Source of the DNA: Flavobacterium sp. | Lineage (GTDB): Bacteria > Bacteroidota > Bacteroidia > Flavobacteriales > Flavobacteriaceae | Length of the DNA stretch: 64,000 nt | Direction: 5' to 3' | Assembly (NCBI RefSeq): GCF_004211145.1 | Contig: NZ_SEBS01000011.1 | Span: forward strand, 62,001 to 126,000 | Shown here: positions 55,496 to 63,612 of the stretch, one piece after another | Layout: each line of letters starts with the position of its first letter | Position numbering within the stretch: position 1 is the stretch's first letter | Program-made: the position numbers and the translations under genes | The notes under the pieces: generated by a model | Told to the model about the DNA's origin: nothing | Databases searched by the model: none | What the model saw: the letters and a program-made list of their open reading frames with translations, nothing else

Positions 55496-56284
55496 ATGGC
55501 TACATCCGTGAAAGAATTGAGTGTTGAAGACAAATTGAGAGCGTTGTATGATCTACAGCTCATTGACACGCGTATCGATGAGATCCGCAACGTCAGAGGC
55601 GAATTGCCGCTCGAAGTAGAAGACCTCGAGGATGAAGTGGCAGGTTTGAGCACGCGTCTTGACAAGTTGAAGAGCGAACTTGAAGTGATCGAAGACAACA
55701 TCAAGAGCCGCAAAACCGCCATCGACGACCATAAAGAGGGCATCAAAAAATACACGAAGCAACAGGAAACGGTTCGCAACAACCGCGAGTTCAATGCTTT
55801 GACCAAGGAAGTCGAGTTTCAAGAACTTGAAATCCAGCTTGCCGAGAAACAAATCAAGGAAATGAAAGCTTCTATCGAACACAAGAAAGAAGTGATTTCC
55901 CAATCGAAAGAAAGACTCGAAACCAAATCGTCTCACCTTAAGCACAAGAAATCGGAGCTTGAAGACATCATGGCCGAGACCGCGAAAGAGGAAGCGTTCC
56001 TTGCTGAGAAATCAGACGAATACCGCGCGTTGATCGAAGAGCGTCTGTTGGCTGCCTACAACCGCATCCGCACGAGCGTCCGCAATGGTTTGGCGGTAGT
56101 TTCTATTGAACGCGGCGCTTCGGCAGGTTCGTTCTTTACGATTCCGCCACAGACACAGGTCGAGATCGCGGCCCGCAAGAAAATCATCACCGACGAGCAT
56201 TCAGGGCGTATCCTGATCGACAATGTGCTCGCCGTTGAAGAGCGCGAGAAAATGGACCAACTGTTCGCAGAGTTCAAACACTAA
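55496..56284 (+). CDS. zinc-ribbon family (DUF164-like) coiled-coil protein without zinc ligands
   Basis: 262 residues. A long antiparallel coiled coil (about 10-185) as in HP0958/CdsZ, followed by the usual C-terminal core GLAVVSIERGASAGSFFTIP and ARKKIITDEHSGRILID. In other members the two knuckles are CxxC (CGGC and CEHC); here they read SAGS and DEHS, so all four cysteines are gone while the surrounding sequence is intact. A helical hairpin scaffold without bound zinc is implied. Follows the Nif3-like gene by 2 nt, a conserved pairing. Confidence 0.88.
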   Translation: MATSVKELSVEDKLRALYDLQLIDTRIDEIRNVRGELPLEVEDLEDEVAGLSTRLDKLKSELEVIEDNIKSRKTAIDDHKEGIKKYTKQQETVRNNREFNALTKEVEFQELEIQLAEKQIKEMKASIEHKKEVISQSKERLETKSSHLKHKKSELEDIMAETAKEEAFLAEKSDEYRALIEERLLAAYNRIRTSVRNGLAVVSIERGASAGSFFTIPPQTQVEIAARKKIITDEHSGRILIDNVLAVEEREKMDQLFAEFKH

Positions 56285-56289
56285 AATAC

Positions 56290-56316
56290 AAGTCCTGGCA
56301 ACGGGACTTTTTTTTT
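56290..56316 (+). terminator. intrinsic terminator
   Basis: Stem AAGTCC/GGACTT with an 8-nt loop, followed by nine T; 5 nt after the zinc-ribbon-family gene. Confidence 0.85.
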
Positions 56317-56345
56317 GCCCTTTTTTAATTTTTTCGAATCAGGAC

Positions 56346-57188
56346 ATGCGTAAGATCAAGTTTTTCATATTCACCAAATCGCTCGGGTTGTATATCAACC
56401 TGCTCAGTTTCGTGTCTCCGAAACATGCGAAGGAATTTGCGTACGCCTTGTTCAGCAAACCGCGCGACGGAAAACTGAAGAAAGAATCACTGCCTGAAAT
56501 GTTGCTCAAGGCGCATCACGAAACCATCACATTGCGCGAGGACACGATCCAAACCTATACGTGGAAAGGCAACGGCGCCGTAATTTTACTCGCCCACGGT
56601 TGGGACAGCAATTCGTGGCGTTGGGAACGGCTTCTACCTTTTTTGGTCGAATCGGGAAGTACGGTCGTGGCGATAGACGCGCCCGATCACGGTTTGTCTC
56701 AAGGAAATTTCAGCCTTCCGAAATACGCCGAATTCATCCACACCGCGGCCCAAAAATTCAAACCCGATTATCTCATCGGACATTCGATCGGAGGCGCGGC
56801 GAGCTTGTTTTACCAGCACAAATACCAAAACGATAATTTGCAGAAACTCGTAATTTTGGGCGCTCCGGCCGAATTGAGCTCGATCGTGGCGAATTACGTC
56901 GGGCTGTTGAGTTTGAACAAGCGGTCGCAGGATTTATTGAACGCTTATTTTGTGGAAAACTTCAACTTCCACCCGAACGATTTCTCGGCGCGCATCTTCG
57001 GAAAAACGTTAAGCCTAAAGGGATTGGTCGTACACGATACGCAGGACAACGTCGTCAAATTCGAGGAAGCCAAACGCATTCCCGAAGCTTGGACGCAGGC
57101 GTTGTTCCACGAAACGTCGGGACTTGGGCACAGCATGCACGACGATGAATTGTATGCGAAGATCGCGGCGTTTTTGTTTGAAGCGTAG
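56346..57188 (+). CDS. alpha/beta hydrolase
   Basis: 280 residues from the ATG at 56346, which lies just past the terminator; a longer frame from 56223 starts inside the upstream gene. Oxyanion loop LAHGWDSNSWRWERLLPFL, DAPDHGLS, nucleophile elbow GHSIGGAAS, acid D in VHDTQDNVV and H in GLGHSMHDDE. No signal peptide. Substrate unknown. Confidence 0.87.
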   Translation: MRKIKFFIFTKSLGLYINLLSFVSPKHAKEFAYALFSKPRDGKLKKESLPEMLLKAHHETITLREDTIQTYTWKGNGAVILLAHGWDSNSWRWERLLPFLVESGSTVVAIDAPDHGLSQGNFSLPKYAEFIHTAAQKFKPDYLIGHSIGGAASLFYQHKYQNDNLQKLVILGAPAELSSIVANYVGLLSLNKRSQDLLNAYFVENFNFHPNDFSARIFGKTLSLKGLVVHDTQDNVVKFEEAKRIPEAWTQALFHETSGLGHSMHDDELYAKIAAFLFEA

Positions 57189-57211
57189 ACATTTTAAATA
57201 GCCCTCAAGAT

Positions 57212-57237
57212 TGTCATTCCGACGTAGGAGGAATCTC
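57212..57237. repeat. left arm of inverted repeat around GIY-YIG gene
   Basis: 26 nt including CATTCCGACG and AGGAGGAATCTC. It mirrors 57535-57560 at 25 of 26 positions and encodes the last residues of the nuclease ORF (EIPPTSE). Confidence 0.8.
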
Positions 57238-57534
57238 TTCATTAAAAACTAAAAAGTCCAATCGAGGATTTGACAGTTTTATCAAATTTAACTTCTTTTC
57301 ACGTCGCCAGCCCTTTAATTCCTTTTCGCGCGCGATGGCTTCCTGAATCCAAGTAAATTCTTCAAAATAAATCAAGTAGTGAACATTGTATTTTGCACAG
57401 AAAGTCTTTCTAGACTCCTTGTGCTCTATGATCCTTTTACCGAGATTGTTAGTCACCCCAATGTAAAACACGCATCTATTTTTGTTCGTCAAAATATAGA
57501 CATAGTAATTATGATAGTCGTCGATAATAATCAT
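57214..57534 (-). CDS. GIY-YIG nuclease family protein (UPF0213-like)
   Basis: 106 residues from the ATG at 57534, next to the right repeat arm; a start at 57561 would read the arm itself. The signature YYVYILTNKNRCVFYIGVTN holds the GIY (here YVY) and YIG motifs, followed by GKRIIEHKE and ELKGWRREKKLNLI, typical of the short stand-alone family. It ends with sequence coded by the left arm. Possible role in spreading or maintaining the flanking repeats (inference). Confidence 0.88.
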   Translation of the reverse strand: MIIIDDYHNYYVYILTNKNRCVFYIGVTNNLGKRIIEHKESRKTFCAKYNVHYLIYFEEFTWIQEAIAREKELKGWRREKKLNLIKLSNPRLDFLVFNEEIPPTSE

Positions 57535-57560
57535 GAGATTCCTCCTGCGTCGGAATGACA
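57535..57560. repeat. right arm of inverted repeat around GIY-YIG gene
   Basis: Reverse complement of 57212-57237 with one mismatch (GAGATTCCTCC ... CGGAATGACA). It adjoins the ATG of the nuclease gene. Confidence 0.8.
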
Positions 57561-57615
57561 AAACAAAGATTAATCAACGAAATCTTACTACGTGTTTCAT
57601 GCATGTTTTCTTAAA

Positions 57616-59151
57616 TTAATGCTTTACGATTTTCCGAACCGCGCTCCTATCCGATTCCGTTACTTTCACAAAGTAAATTCCCGATGTCAAATTAGAAACC
57701 GAAATATTTTTATCGGTGGCGAAACCTACGTAAACCGTTTGCCCGACTGCATTCATCACTTCGATTCGCGACTCCGTTAAAATGTCGCCCGCGATGGAAA
57801 TCACGTCATTCGCAGGATTCGGATACACGAAAAACGAAATCGCGTCGACTTTTTGCGTCGCCAAAGCAGTAACCGCGGCGATTGCGGGTTCCATATTCGG
57901 CAATGGCCCGATGTGGCCGCCGGAGCCTTGGGCGATTCCCGTCGTCACGAGAATATTCCGCATTTGCGCAGGCGTCAGGTAATTTCCGGTTTGCCCATGG
58001 TAATAGGATTGCAGCACGATTGCGCACGACGCGACGATCGGAGTGGCCGAACTCGTACCCGAAAAATTCGTGTAACGTTGGTTGAAATCACCGAAAATCG
58101 CCGCGAAATCACCGTAGCCCGACGAACGTACGTTGCTCCCCCAACCTTGCACATTCACGCGGTTTCCAAACGTACTGTACGAAATCTTGTTGTGCGACAC
58201 GTCGGGCGAACCGGCCCCGACGATAATCGCGCCGCTGTCGCCTCGGTTCATATACGGAAGATAAGGCGTCGAGTCGAGGTCGGCGTTACCGTTTCCGGCC
58301 GCTGCGACGATTATGATTCCCGAATCGGTGGCGGCTTTGGTCAGATCCCAGATCAGATTTTCGTATTCGGCCGGGACGAATGCGTCATTCACGCCGTACG
58401 CCTGCATTTCATAGATGATCACATCGCCCGCAATTGAAGCGCCGATGGATTGGCTTACCGCGAGCACGCGATTGTATCCGCTTTGTTGCCACTCGGGAAA
58501 CAGCACCATTTCCTGGGCGCCGTACGCCATTCCCGAAACGCCGTAGGTTCCTTTGTCGGCGAACACGACACCGAAGACTGCGGTTCCGTGTTCGGTGTAA
58601 CTCGCCGTGACGTCCGATCCGATCGTCATTCCGGGTTGCAGGAACGTGCCCGCCAAATCGTTGAACTCTTCGTGGTTTTTATTGAAACCATATTCGACGT
58701 CGCGGATTCGGATGCCGTTTCCGATCAATCCCGAATCCCACGCGAATTGCATGTTTACGCCCGGATTTGGGCCGATGTAGTTTTGGGCCGACTCGTAGTT
58801 CGGTGTCGCGGGCGGAATGTCGGACGGCGGCGGAATCGCGTTCATCGAGAGCAAGCTGCAATAGGAAACCGCGTCGAGCGCTTCGAGTTTGGCGGCCAAT
58901 TCGAGCAATTGCGCATTCGAAGAATTTAAAGTTTGGACTTTGTACGTGTTTTTGATTCGGATCAGGGCGTCGGAATTTTCATTATTTGATTCGGACACAA
59001 TCTTCATCTGTTCGATTTTTTCGTCGGGAAGCAACTGCAATTTCTCGAGCGAAAACACATATTGGCTTTCAAGCGATCGCAAACCGTTTATTTTTTCGAG
59101 ATCGGTTTCAGACGAAAACGTCACGTACAATTCATAGCCGAAACCGGACAT
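57616..59151 (-). CDS. subtilase (S8) with T9SS sorting domain, 5' end lost
   Basis: 511 residues as read from an ATG at 59151. Subtilisin triad: Asp in IRIRDVEYGF, His in EHGTAVFGVV, Ser in FSGTSSATPIVAS, and AAAGNGNADL. The C-terminal T9SS domain (FFVYPNPANDVISI ... SAVRKIVKH) requires export, yet there is no signal peptide: the N-terminus begins MSGFGYELYVTFSSETDLEK, where relatives have a signal peptide before the YELYVTF-like strand. Its upstream sequence is antisense to rluF. The 5' end was probably lost in a deletion. Confidence 0.8.
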   Translation of the reverse strand: MSGFGYELYVTFSSETDLEKINGLRSLESQYVFSLEKLQLLPDEKIEQMKIVSESNNENSDALIRIKNTYKVQTLNSSNAQLLELAAKLEALDAVSYCSLLSMNAIPPPSDIPPATPNYESAQNYIGPNPGVNMQFAWDSGLIGNGIRIRDVEYGFNKNHEEFNDLAGTFLQPGMTIGSDVTASYTEHGTAVFGVVFADKGTYGVSGMAYGAQEMVLFPEWQQSGYNRVLAVSQSIGASIAGDVIIYEMQAYGVNDAFVPAEYENLIWDLTKAATDSGIIIVAAAGNGNADLDSTPYLPYMNRGDSGAIIVGAGSPDVSHNKISYSTFGNRVNVQGWGSNVRSSGYGDFAAIFGDFNQRYTNFSGTSSATPIVASCAIVLQSYYHGQTGNYLTPAQMRNILVTTGIAQGSGGHIGPLPNMEPAIAAVTALATQKVDAISFFVYPNPANDVISIAGDILTESRIEVMNAVGQTVYVGFATDKNISVSNLTSGIYFVKVTESDRSAVRKIVKH

Positions 59152-60162
59152 TGCTCGCGACGTGAAGCCGACGAGATCATCGCCGCGAATCGCGTAATCG
59201 TAAACGGGAATCCTGCCGAAATGGGCATGAAAGTGTCATCGGCCGATGAAATCCGGATCGACGGGAAACTCATCCGCGAAAAAACAGGAAAATTCGTATA
59301 TCTCGCACTTAACAAGCCGCCAGGAATCGAATGCACGACGAATACGGACGTGAAAGACAACATCATCGATTTCTTACATTATCCGAAGCGCATTTTCCCG
59401 ATCGGACGACTCGACAAAGCCAGTGAAGGCCTTATTTTCCTGACCGACGACGGCGACATCGTGAACAAGATTTTGCGCGCGAGGAACAATCACGAGAAGG
59501 AATATGAAGTGATCGTGAACCAACCTGTCTCGCCTCGTTTCATCGAAAAAATGAGCAACGGCGTGCCGATTCTCGATACCGTGACGCGCAAGTGTTTCGT
59601 GGAACAGACGGGAAAAGAATCGTTCCGCATCATCTTGACGCAGGGTTTAAACCGACAAATCCGTCGCATGTGCGAGTTTTTGGGTTACGAGGTCGTGAAA
59701 TTGAAGCGCGTGAGAATCATCAACATCAAGCTCGATCTTCCTGTCGGGCGCCATCGTGAACTTACCGAGGACGAAATCTCTCAGTTGTCGTTGCTTATCG
59801 AACCGTCAAGCAAGACTGAGGAAGCGAGTTTCTCGAAGAATGAATTCGGCGAAAAACCGAAGCGCGATTTCGGGAAAAAAGACTTTTCGAGAGGCGATTT
59901 CAATAAGGATTCGAAGCGATCGGATGCGCCGAAACGCGATTTCCAAAAGCGAGATTCTGGCAAGGATTCGGACAAAAAAGACTTTGTCAAAAGGGATTTT
60001 TCCAGAGGCGACGCCAATCGCGACGAACCGAGGAAAAGTGATCTGCAGCGGAATTCGGAACGCGAGAGTACGCGCCCGAAGAGTTTTTCACCTGCGCCGA
60101 AACGCAATATTGAGATCATCAAGAAAGACGATCCGCGCTATCGGAAAGACGGAGATTCCTAA
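59062..60162 (+). CDS. rluF: 23S rRNA pseudouridine synthase RluF-like, 5' end lost
   Basis: Recognisable sequence begins at 59131 with FIAETGHCSRREADEIIAAN (S4 domain), then the synthase domain with YLALNKPPGIECTT, FPIGRLDKASEGLIFLTDDG (catalytic Asp in GRLDKASEG) and GLNRQIRRMCEFLG. The N-terminal residues before FIAETG that normally start the S4 domain are missing; in-frame codons upstream run antisense through the subtilase gene to a TTG at 59062. A charged tail of about 95 residues (many KRDF, GKKDF, SRGDF and RD repeats) follows, usual in Bacteroidota. Confidence 0.8.
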   Translation: MAFKRSQTVYFFEIGFRRKRHVQFIAETGHCSRREADEIIAANRVIVNGNPAEMGMKVSSADEIRIDGKLIREKTGKFVYLALNKPPGIECTTNTDVKDNIIDFLHYPKRIFPIGRLDKASEGLIFLTDDGDIVNKILRARNNHEKEYEVIVNQPVSPRFIEKMSNGVPILDTVTRKCFVEQTGKESFRIILTQGLNRQIRRMCEFLGYEVVKLKRVRIINIKLDLPVGRHRELTEDEISQLSLLIEPSSKTEEASFSKNEFGEKPKRDFGKKDFSRGDFNKDSKRSDAPKRDFQKRDSGKDSDKKDFVKRDFSRGDANRDEPRKSDLQRNSERESTRPKSFSPAPKRNIEIIKKDDPRYRKDGDS

Positions 60163-60224
60163 AATAGAGCAATTTTCTTACAGCTTTACCGTTTTGCATT
60201 CGTAACCGATAACATATTTATTTT

Positions 60225-60683
60225 ATGAGTGCAAAAAAAATACTCTTGCTAAGCAGCGCGATTGTCGTGGCCGTGGTTTGCGTCGGCTTTTTAGGTTTGC
60301 GGACGTTTACCCGAAAGATCGTGAACAACCGCGATTGCGAATGGGCAAATATCGATCATGTCGAGATACGTGCGATGGCGGACATTCCACCGACCCTGGC
60401 GTCCGACTGCAATTATGACGCGGGCAAGAAACGAAAGACGACTGTTTTCGCGCTTGACACTTCCAAATTCGACATGGACGAATATTCGTCGAGGCATGAT
60501 TTTAGGAAAGTCAGTTCGGCTCCGGAGAATTTCGCGGATTTCGACAAGGACGGGATCGCATCGGTTGATACTTCGGAGTTGTTTTATCGCGACGGAAAAA
60601 CGCAGACGAATTCGTATAAGATGTTGTTGGATGCGAGAAGCGGCAGGATTTGGGTGGATTTAAGGTATTTTTACGAGGATTGA
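60225..60683 (+). CDS. small membrane-anchored protein, unknown
   Basis: 152 residues. N-terminal membrane anchor (ILLLSSAIVVAVVCVGFLGL), then a soluble periplasmic part starting KIVNNRDCEWANIDHVEIRA, with KFDMDEYSSRHDFRKV and MLLDARSGRIWVDLRYFYED at the end. I do not recognise the family. It is followed by a 33-bp palindrome. Confidence 0.65.
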   Translation: MSAKKILLLSSAIVVAVVCVGFLGLRTFTRKIVNNRDCEWANIDHVEIRAMADIPPTLASDCNYDAGKKRKTTVFALDTSKFDMDEYSSRHDFRKVSSAPENFADFDKDGIASVDTSELFYRDGKTQTNSYKMLLDARSGRIWVDLRYFYED

Positions 60684-60687
60684 ATGC

Positions 60688-60720
60688 AACCCTTTAAGAG
60701 TTTGAAACTCTTAAAGGGTT
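60688..60720. repeat. 33-bp palindrome, copy 2
   Basis: AACCCTTTAAGAGTTT, a central G, and the reverse complement. Same length and design as 4659-4691, with sequence similarity continuing to the right (AAAAGTCAAAAA, TACACTTT, CTCC). Confidence 0.6.
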
Positions 60721-60784
60721 AAATATACCAAAAGTCAAAAACCGCCCGTTACACTTTTTCCTCCAAAAAAGTTAAACCTCCATT

Positions 60785-61315
60785 ATGAAATTCCTACCTA
60801 TTTTCATTCTTACCGCAACCGTTCTCCTCGCCCAAAAGGAATCTGCGCTCACAACCGAATCCTACAAACTCGTCAACGACCTGAATACGGCTGAAAACCG
60901 AAGTGCGATCTACATGTGCCGCGAAGTCAACAATATGTGGACCGATTACTTCATGCCGAAATCAATCAAAGACGAATTCCCACAGAAAAAGGCCGACACG
61001 ATCGCTAAGTACATCGGAGGAAACATAGCGATCTGGAAAAAGAACATCCCCATAGTCGAAAGCTGGGAACCGCGCGTCAAAGCAACCGAGTACGTAAATT
61101 ATCACGGTCTCAACATCGACGAATTTTCGCGTACGCACAACAGGAACGGCGTTTTCCTATATTCGACGCCGCTCTTCAATGCTGAACGCACAAAAGCGTT
61201 AATTTATATTTGGTATTTGAGTTCGAAAAACGTCGTACTTGATAATTATTATTACTGCGAGAAGGAAAACGGCAAATGGAAAAAGAAAAACGTCGTTTTG
61301 ATCGGCGGTTTTTAA
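60785..61315 (+). CDS. secreted protein of unknown function
   Basis: 176 residues. Signal peptide MKFLPIFILTATVLLAQ, then EVNNMWTDYFMPKSIKDEFP, WKKNIPIVESWEPRVKATEY and ALIYIWYLSSKNVVLDNYYY, ending in a basic strand (GKWKKKNVVLIGGF). The pattern is of a small single-domain exported protein. Family not recognised. Confidence 0.65.
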   Translation: MKFLPIFILTATVLLAQKESALTTESYKLVNDLNTAENRSAIYMCREVNNMWTDYFMPKSIKDEFPQKKADTIAKYIGGNIAIWKKNIPIVESWEPRVKATEYVNYHGLNIDEFSRTHNRNGVFLYSTPLFNAERTKALIYIWYLSSKNVVLDNYYYCEKENGKWKKKNVVLIGGF

Positions 61316-61444
61316 GGGTAAAATCCATGATTTTTGACGGGTACGTTCATTCATTCAATCCTTAATGAACTTGATGGCCTCAATGCTCTAAATGGTGAAA
61401 CTTTCGGTTTTCAATTGCAAAAAGTCAACCTCACAGTTAAAAAG

Positions 61445-62371
61445 TCAAAACCACTTTCTCCGCATAAACAACAACACGCCGAACGTCGAGAAAACCAACG
61501 AAATCCCCATGATTATCCACAAGCCGTACGGATTGTCCTGAAAAATGTTCGGCACGTTCATGCCATAAAAACTCGCCACGACGGTCGGGATCATCAAAAT
61601 AATTGAAATCGACGTCATCTGTTTCATGATGTTGTTCATGTTATTCGAGATCACCGAGGCATACGCGTCCATCGTGCCCGTCAGGATATCCGAATAAATG
61701 TTCGTCGTTTCCTGTGCCTGACGCAGTTCGATCTCGACGTCCTCGAGCAATTCCGGATCGTAGTTTTCCTTTTGGCTCCGGATGTTTTTCAATCGGTGCA
61801 ACAAAATATCATTGCCTTTTAAAGATGTCATGAAGTACACGAGGCATTTTTCAATTTGCAGAAGCGCCTGCAATTCCTCGTTCTTGATCGACTTTTCGAG
61901 ATTGTCCTCGGCCAGTTTGATCTTTTGGTTGATCTGCTTCAGATACTTGAGATACCAAACGCTCGACGAGAGCAACAATTTCAGGATCATATCGAAATTG
62001 TCAGAAATATCGAGTTTTTTGCGACGCGAATACACGACGAAATCCTCGAGCATTTCGGTCTTCTTGAAACTGATCGTAATCCTCACATCGTTCTTGAACA
62101 CAATCCCGATCGGAATCGTATAAAACGGCAATTTCATATCGTCTCTCTTGATCGGAATACGCATGATGACAAGCCACCAGCCGTTCTCGACCTCGATGCG
62201 CGGGCGTTCGTCAAAATCCTTTATGTCATTGTAGAACGCTTCGGGAATACCCAATTCCTCGAGCAGGTATTTCTTGTCGCCTTTGTCGGGCGTTTCGACA
62301 TTGATCCAGCAGTGCGGCTGCCAGTCGTTCACGGCCACGAGGCCATTGTTGTTTTGGTAGAAGGTTTTCAT
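61445..62371 (-). CDS. corA: CorA-type magnesium/cobalt transporter
   Basis: 308 residues. A soluble N-terminal domain with long helices, then two C-terminal membrane helices, the first ended by the ion-selectivity signature YGMNVP. Forms a pentameric Mg2+ channel. Flanked by TTAATGAACTT words on both sides (61361-61376 and 62553-62600). Confidence 0.93.
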   Translation of the reverse strand: MKTFYQNNNGLVAVNDWQPHCWINVETPDKGDKKYLLEELGIPEAFYNDIKDFDERPRIEVENGWWLVIMRIPIKRDDMKLPFYTIPIGIVFKNDVRITISFKKTEMLEDFVVYSRRKKLDISDNFDMILKLLLSSSVWYLKYLKQINQKIKLAEDNLEKSIKNEELQALLQIEKCLVYFMTSLKGNDILLHRLKNIRSQKENYDPELLEDVEIELRQAQETTNIYSDILTGTMDAYASVISNNMNNIMKQMTSISIILMIPTVVASFYGMNVPNIFQDNPYGLWIIMGISLVFSTFGVLLFMRRKWF

Positions 62372-62552
62372 TTGTACGCGGCATTAGTCGAGACGCCGCG
62401 CTTGCGCAACATCAGGAGTGGTTTAACATCTTGGGATGATCGTCCATTGAAGGATTGGATTTCTGTTTTGCGCCGCGAAAGTAAGGCTAATTTTTAAATC
62501 AGGTCGTTATTTGGGAATTATTTAATTCGACAGAAAACGTACAAAACACCAA

Positions 62553-62600
62553 GAGCATTAAGTTCATCAAGATTTTATTTTCTTAATGAACTTAATGCTC
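62553..62600. repeat. inverted repeat GAGCATTAAGTTCAT
   Basis: 15-bp perfect arms 62553-62567 and 62586-62600 with an 18-nt T-rich spacer. A looser relative (CCTTAATGAACTTGATGG) lies on the other side of corA near 61360. It is in the 257-base gap between corA and folD, which holds no gene I can see. Confidence 0.65.
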
Positions 62601-62628
62601 GTAATGGTTCAAATATTTACTTGCGTAC

Positions 62629-63513
62629 TTATTCCATTTCGCGTTTGCGCTCGCGGGCCAACAGCGTATTTTTGAGCAACATCGCGATCGTCATCGGCCC
62701 TACTCCACCGGGAACAGGCGTGATGTACGATGCTTTTTTGGATACGTTTTCGAAATCGACGTCGCCTGTGATACGATAGCCTTTTTCAGACGTTTCGTCG
62801 GCGACACGCGTGATACCGACGTCGATGATGACCGCATCGTCCTTGACCATTTCCGCTTTCAGATAATTCGGAACGCCGAGCGCCGAGATGATGATGTCGG
62901 CCTGGGTCGTAATCTGTGCGATATTTTTAGTATAACTGTGTGTCAACGTAACGGTTGAGTTTCCCGGGAAACCTTTGCGTCCCATCAAAATGCTCATCGG
63001 GCGTCCGACGATATGGCTGCGTCCGATGACGACCGTGTGCTTTCCTTGCGTCTCAACTCCGTAACGCTCGAGCAATTCGAGAATTCCGAAAGGCGTCGCA
63101 GGAATGAACGTACTCATGTCAAGTGCCATTTTTCCGAAATTCTCGGGATGGAAACCGTCGACATCTTTCGTCGGGTCGATCGCCATGATGACTTTCTGCG
63201 TGTCGATTTGTGGAGGCAACGGCAATTGCACGATGAATCCGTCAATGTTCGCGTCTTCGTTGAGTTGCTTGATTTTCTTGAGCAATTCGGACTCCGATGT
63301 CGTGCTCGGCATTCTCACCATTGTCGACTCGAAACCGACGCGTTCGCAGGCCTTTACCTTACTGCCGACATATGTCAGGCTCGCACCGTCATTGCCGACG
63401 ATAACCGCTGCAAGATGAGGCACTTTTTCACCCTTGGCTTTCATTTGGGCGACTTCGGCCGTGATTTCGTTTTTGATGTCTTCTGAAATTTTCTTTCCGT
63501 CGAGAAGTTTCAT
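62629..63513 (-). CDS. folD: bifunctional methylenetetrahydrofolate dehydrogenase/cyclohydrolase
   Basis: 294 residues. YVGSKVKACERVG (catalytic YxxxK), DGFIVQLPLP, the NADP-binding VIGRSHIVGRPM and the C-terminal PVPGGVGPMTIAMLLKNT. Interconverts folate one-carbon units for purine and methionine synthesis. Lies next to ffh, transcribed in the same direction. Confidence 0.96.
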   Translation of the reverse strand: MKLLDGKKISEDIKNEITAEVAQMKAKGEKVPHLAAVIVGNDGASLTYVGSKVKACERVGFESTMVRMPSTTSESELLKKIKQLNEDANIDGFIVQLPLPPQIDTQKVIMAIDPTKDVDGFHPENFGKMALDMSTFIPATPFGILELLERYGVETQGKHTVVIGRSHIVGRPMSILMGRKGFPGNSTVTLTHSYTKNIAQITTQADIIISALGVPNYLKAEMVKDDAVIIDVGITRVADETSEKGYRITGDVDFENVSKKASYITPVPGGVGPMTIAMLLKNTLLARERKREME

Positions 63514-63524
63514 GTTGTTGTCTT

Positions 63525-63605
63525 GGTTTAGAGTTTAGAGATGCGTTGTCCGCAAACGTTTAGGGTTCAGAATCCGGGCAAAACCCTAAACTCTAAACCC
63601 TAAAC
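63525..63605. repeat. short-word inverted repeat (TTTAGAG / CCCTAAAC)
   Basis: GGTTTAGAGTTTAGAG and GTTTAGGGTT on the left, AACCCTAAACTCTAAACCC on the right. Same word family as 25927-25993. It fills the gap between folD and ffh. Confidence 0.6.
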
Positions 63606-63612
63606 AAATTCT

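Noticed and set aside
63558..63605. CCCTAAA/TTTAGGG words as telomere-like sequence
   Set aside because: Only a few imperfect copies in mirrored orientation between folD and ffh on a chromosome region; it fits the general short-word inverted repeat design.
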